Shown here in pieces: positions 4,134-5,112 of a stretch of 5,112 nucleotides of DNA (its first letter is position 1; each line of letters starts with the position of its first letter). A model generated the notes under the pieces. It saw nothing but the letters and a program-made list of their open reading frames with translations. It did no database searches and had not been told where the DNA came from. The stretch covers positions 1-5,112 of the forward strand of contig LGHA01000093.1 in NCBI GenBank assembly GCA_001508595.1. The letters are read 5' to 3'. The translations under genes and the position numbers were made by a program. This DNA comes from Anaerolineaceae bacterium 46_22. GTDB taxonomy: Bacteria; Chloroflexota; Anaerolineae; Anaerolineales; Anaerolineaceae.

Positions 4134-5112
4134 ATGATCTCCAATGATACTTTATCCATGATTTTGCTATGTTCCAGACTGGGTTTGGAGTCACAACCGG
4201 ATCCAAAACCCCTCAGTTTGAGAGCATGGAATTCACTGGCACTGAAAATCCAAGGTTCATCGCTTGATCGCCCAGGAGATTTATTGGGCATGTCCGTCCA
4301 TGATTTGGAAATTGTATTGGATATTGAAGAGCAAAATGCAGAGACGCTCTTTTTGTTATTGGATCGAGTGGGATCCGTTGCAATTGAACTAGAGAGACTG
4401 GAATCGATCGGCATTAAAGTCATTTCCAGGGCTGATCCGGATTATCCCGATCGATACCGAACAAGACTTAAAGCTTCAGCGCCGCCTGTTCTCTTCTACA
4501 GCGGGGAAAAGGCTTTATTGGGTCAAAGGGGCATCGCAGTAGTTGGATCGCGCCACCTTGACGATGTTGGAAAGAATTGTGCAGATTGGATCGGAAATTC
4601 ATGCGGCTTATCTGGGATGGTGCTGTATTCAGGTGTAGCTAAAGGCGTCGATTCGATCAGCATGGAAGCCAGCCTTGCAGCTCGCGGGACAGCTGTGGGC
4701 GTCATGGCAAATAATTTGGAAAGTGAATTACGAAAACCTGCTTACCGAAATGCGATTCAGAAGGGTGATTTATGCCTGGTTACGCCATACCTGCCCTCGG
4801 CTTCATTCAATGTAGGGCTGGCAATGGGTCGAAATCGTTTAATTTATACACTGTCCGATTATGCGATTGTTGTCGCCAGCAGTGCAAACAAAGGCGGCAC
4901 ATGGAGCGGCGCACTTGAAAATATGAAGAATGAATGGGTGCCGCTGTTTGTGGTGAGCTATGAGGATATGCCCGAAGGAAACCAGTTGCTGTTGGAACGA
5001 GGGGGGATTGAGCTGCCATTAGCCAAGGTTGAGGACTATACCAATCTTGAAACTTCTCTCAAGGAGGAAGCTCAAAAAATACAACCCAAGCCTACACAGG
5101 GAACCTTATTTT
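4134..5112 (+). CDS. DprA/Smf-like Rossmann protein, C-terminus beyond the window (PsyrA/RqlI-like partner)
   Basis: The frame is open from the ATG at 4134 to the window edge, 326 codons with no stop. An N-terminal helical region (1-85) leads into the DprA-type lead-in ISRADPDYPDRYR (97-109) and PPVLFYSGE (117-125). The Rossmann domain (about 133-292) shows GIAVVGSR (133-140), SGVAKGVDS (166-174), MGRNRLIYTLSDYAIVVAS (231-249), GGTWSGA (254-260), and GNQLLLERGG near 282. This is the DprA order, but several signatures differ: the usual SGxxxGID-AH reads SGVAKGVDSIS without the histidine, and the SGSL-type loop reads GGTW. It is therefore a divergent branch, not the housekeeping natural-transformation DprA. 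The gene begins 3 nt after the helicase-PRTase stop with only a weak AGAAAG before it, so translation is probably coupled. A later in-frame ATG at 4158 is a possible start. In PsyrTA/RqlHI pairs the DprA-like member restrains the helicase; that role here is inferred. Confidence 0.85.
   Translation, partial: MISNDTLSMILLCSRLGLESQPDPKPLSLRAWNSLALKIQGSSLDRPGDLLGMSVHDLEIVLDIEEQNAETLFLLLDRVGSVAIELERLESIGIKVISRADPDYPDRYRTRLKASAPPVLFYSGEKALLGQRGIAVVGSRHLDDVGKNCADWIGNSCGLSGMVLYSGVAKGVDSISMEASLAARGTAVGVMANNLESELRKPAYRNAIQKGDLCLVTPYLPSASFNVGLAMGRNRLIYTLSDYAIVVASSANKGGTWSGALENMKNEWVPLFVVSYEDMPEGNQLLLERGGIELPLAKVEDYTNLETSLKEEAQKIQPKPTQGTLF

Noticed and set aside
3281..5019. Minus-strand frames of 60-102 codons opposite the helicase and DprA-like genes
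   Set aside because: All lie antisense to genes with clear conserved motifs and show no domain or ribosome binding site of their own.

Overview
The window looks like chromosomal DNA from an environmental bacterium, most likely a member of the Chloroflexota (Anaerolineae-like). The reasons are a Flp pilin with a K-A-Q-T-L-V-E-Y core, a short CxxC-type prepilin peptidase, and dense heptad repeats in intergenic DNA. This placement is an inference from sequence style, not from a search.

Left part (1-1503). A minus-strand gene begins at position 29 behind a strong ribosome binding site, and only nine codons are in the window. A 230-base block of degenerate 7-nt tandem repeats follows, built from a duplicated composite unit. 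The block ends directly at an extended -10 promoter for a plus-strand prepilin peptidase (380-1117), whose mRNA is probably leaderless. Convergent to it is a small Flp-type pilin gene (1438-1247, minus). It has its own near-consensus promoter (TTGAAA-N17-TATAAT), a good ribosome binding site and an intrinsic terminator. The peptidase is the kind of enzyme that would process this pilin, so the pair belongs to type IVb/Tad pilus biogenesis, although no other Tad gene is present here.

Middle (1504-2039). This is an AT-rich intergenic region without a convincing gene. It holds a candidate promoter overlapped by a perfect 6-4-6 palindrome (ATGATA-TTAT-TATCAT), a leader of about 140 nt, and a ribosome binding site in the loop of a small hairpin.

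Right part (2040-5112). This is a tight two-gene plus-strand operon. Gene 1 is a 696-residue fusion: a RecQ-type helicase core, a winged-helix-like segment, a four-cysteine zinc module and a C-terminal type I phosphoribosyltransferase (PRTase) domain. Gene 2 starts 3 nt after its stop and is a divergent DprA/Smf-like Rossmann protein that stays open to the window edge (326 codons seen). A RecQ-like helicase/PRTase next to a DprA-like protein is the architecture I associate with the PsyrTA / RqlHI toxin-antitoxin and phage-defence modules; ShosTA is a related PRTase plus DprA pair. In that model the helicase-PRTase is the toxic effector and the DprA-like protein restrains it. The assignment rests on architecture and motifs I can read. 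Function in this organism is inference. Sampled 60-nt stretches are clearly lower in GC in the helicase gene than in the peptidase gene, which fits a horizontally acquired defence module beside resident pilus genes.
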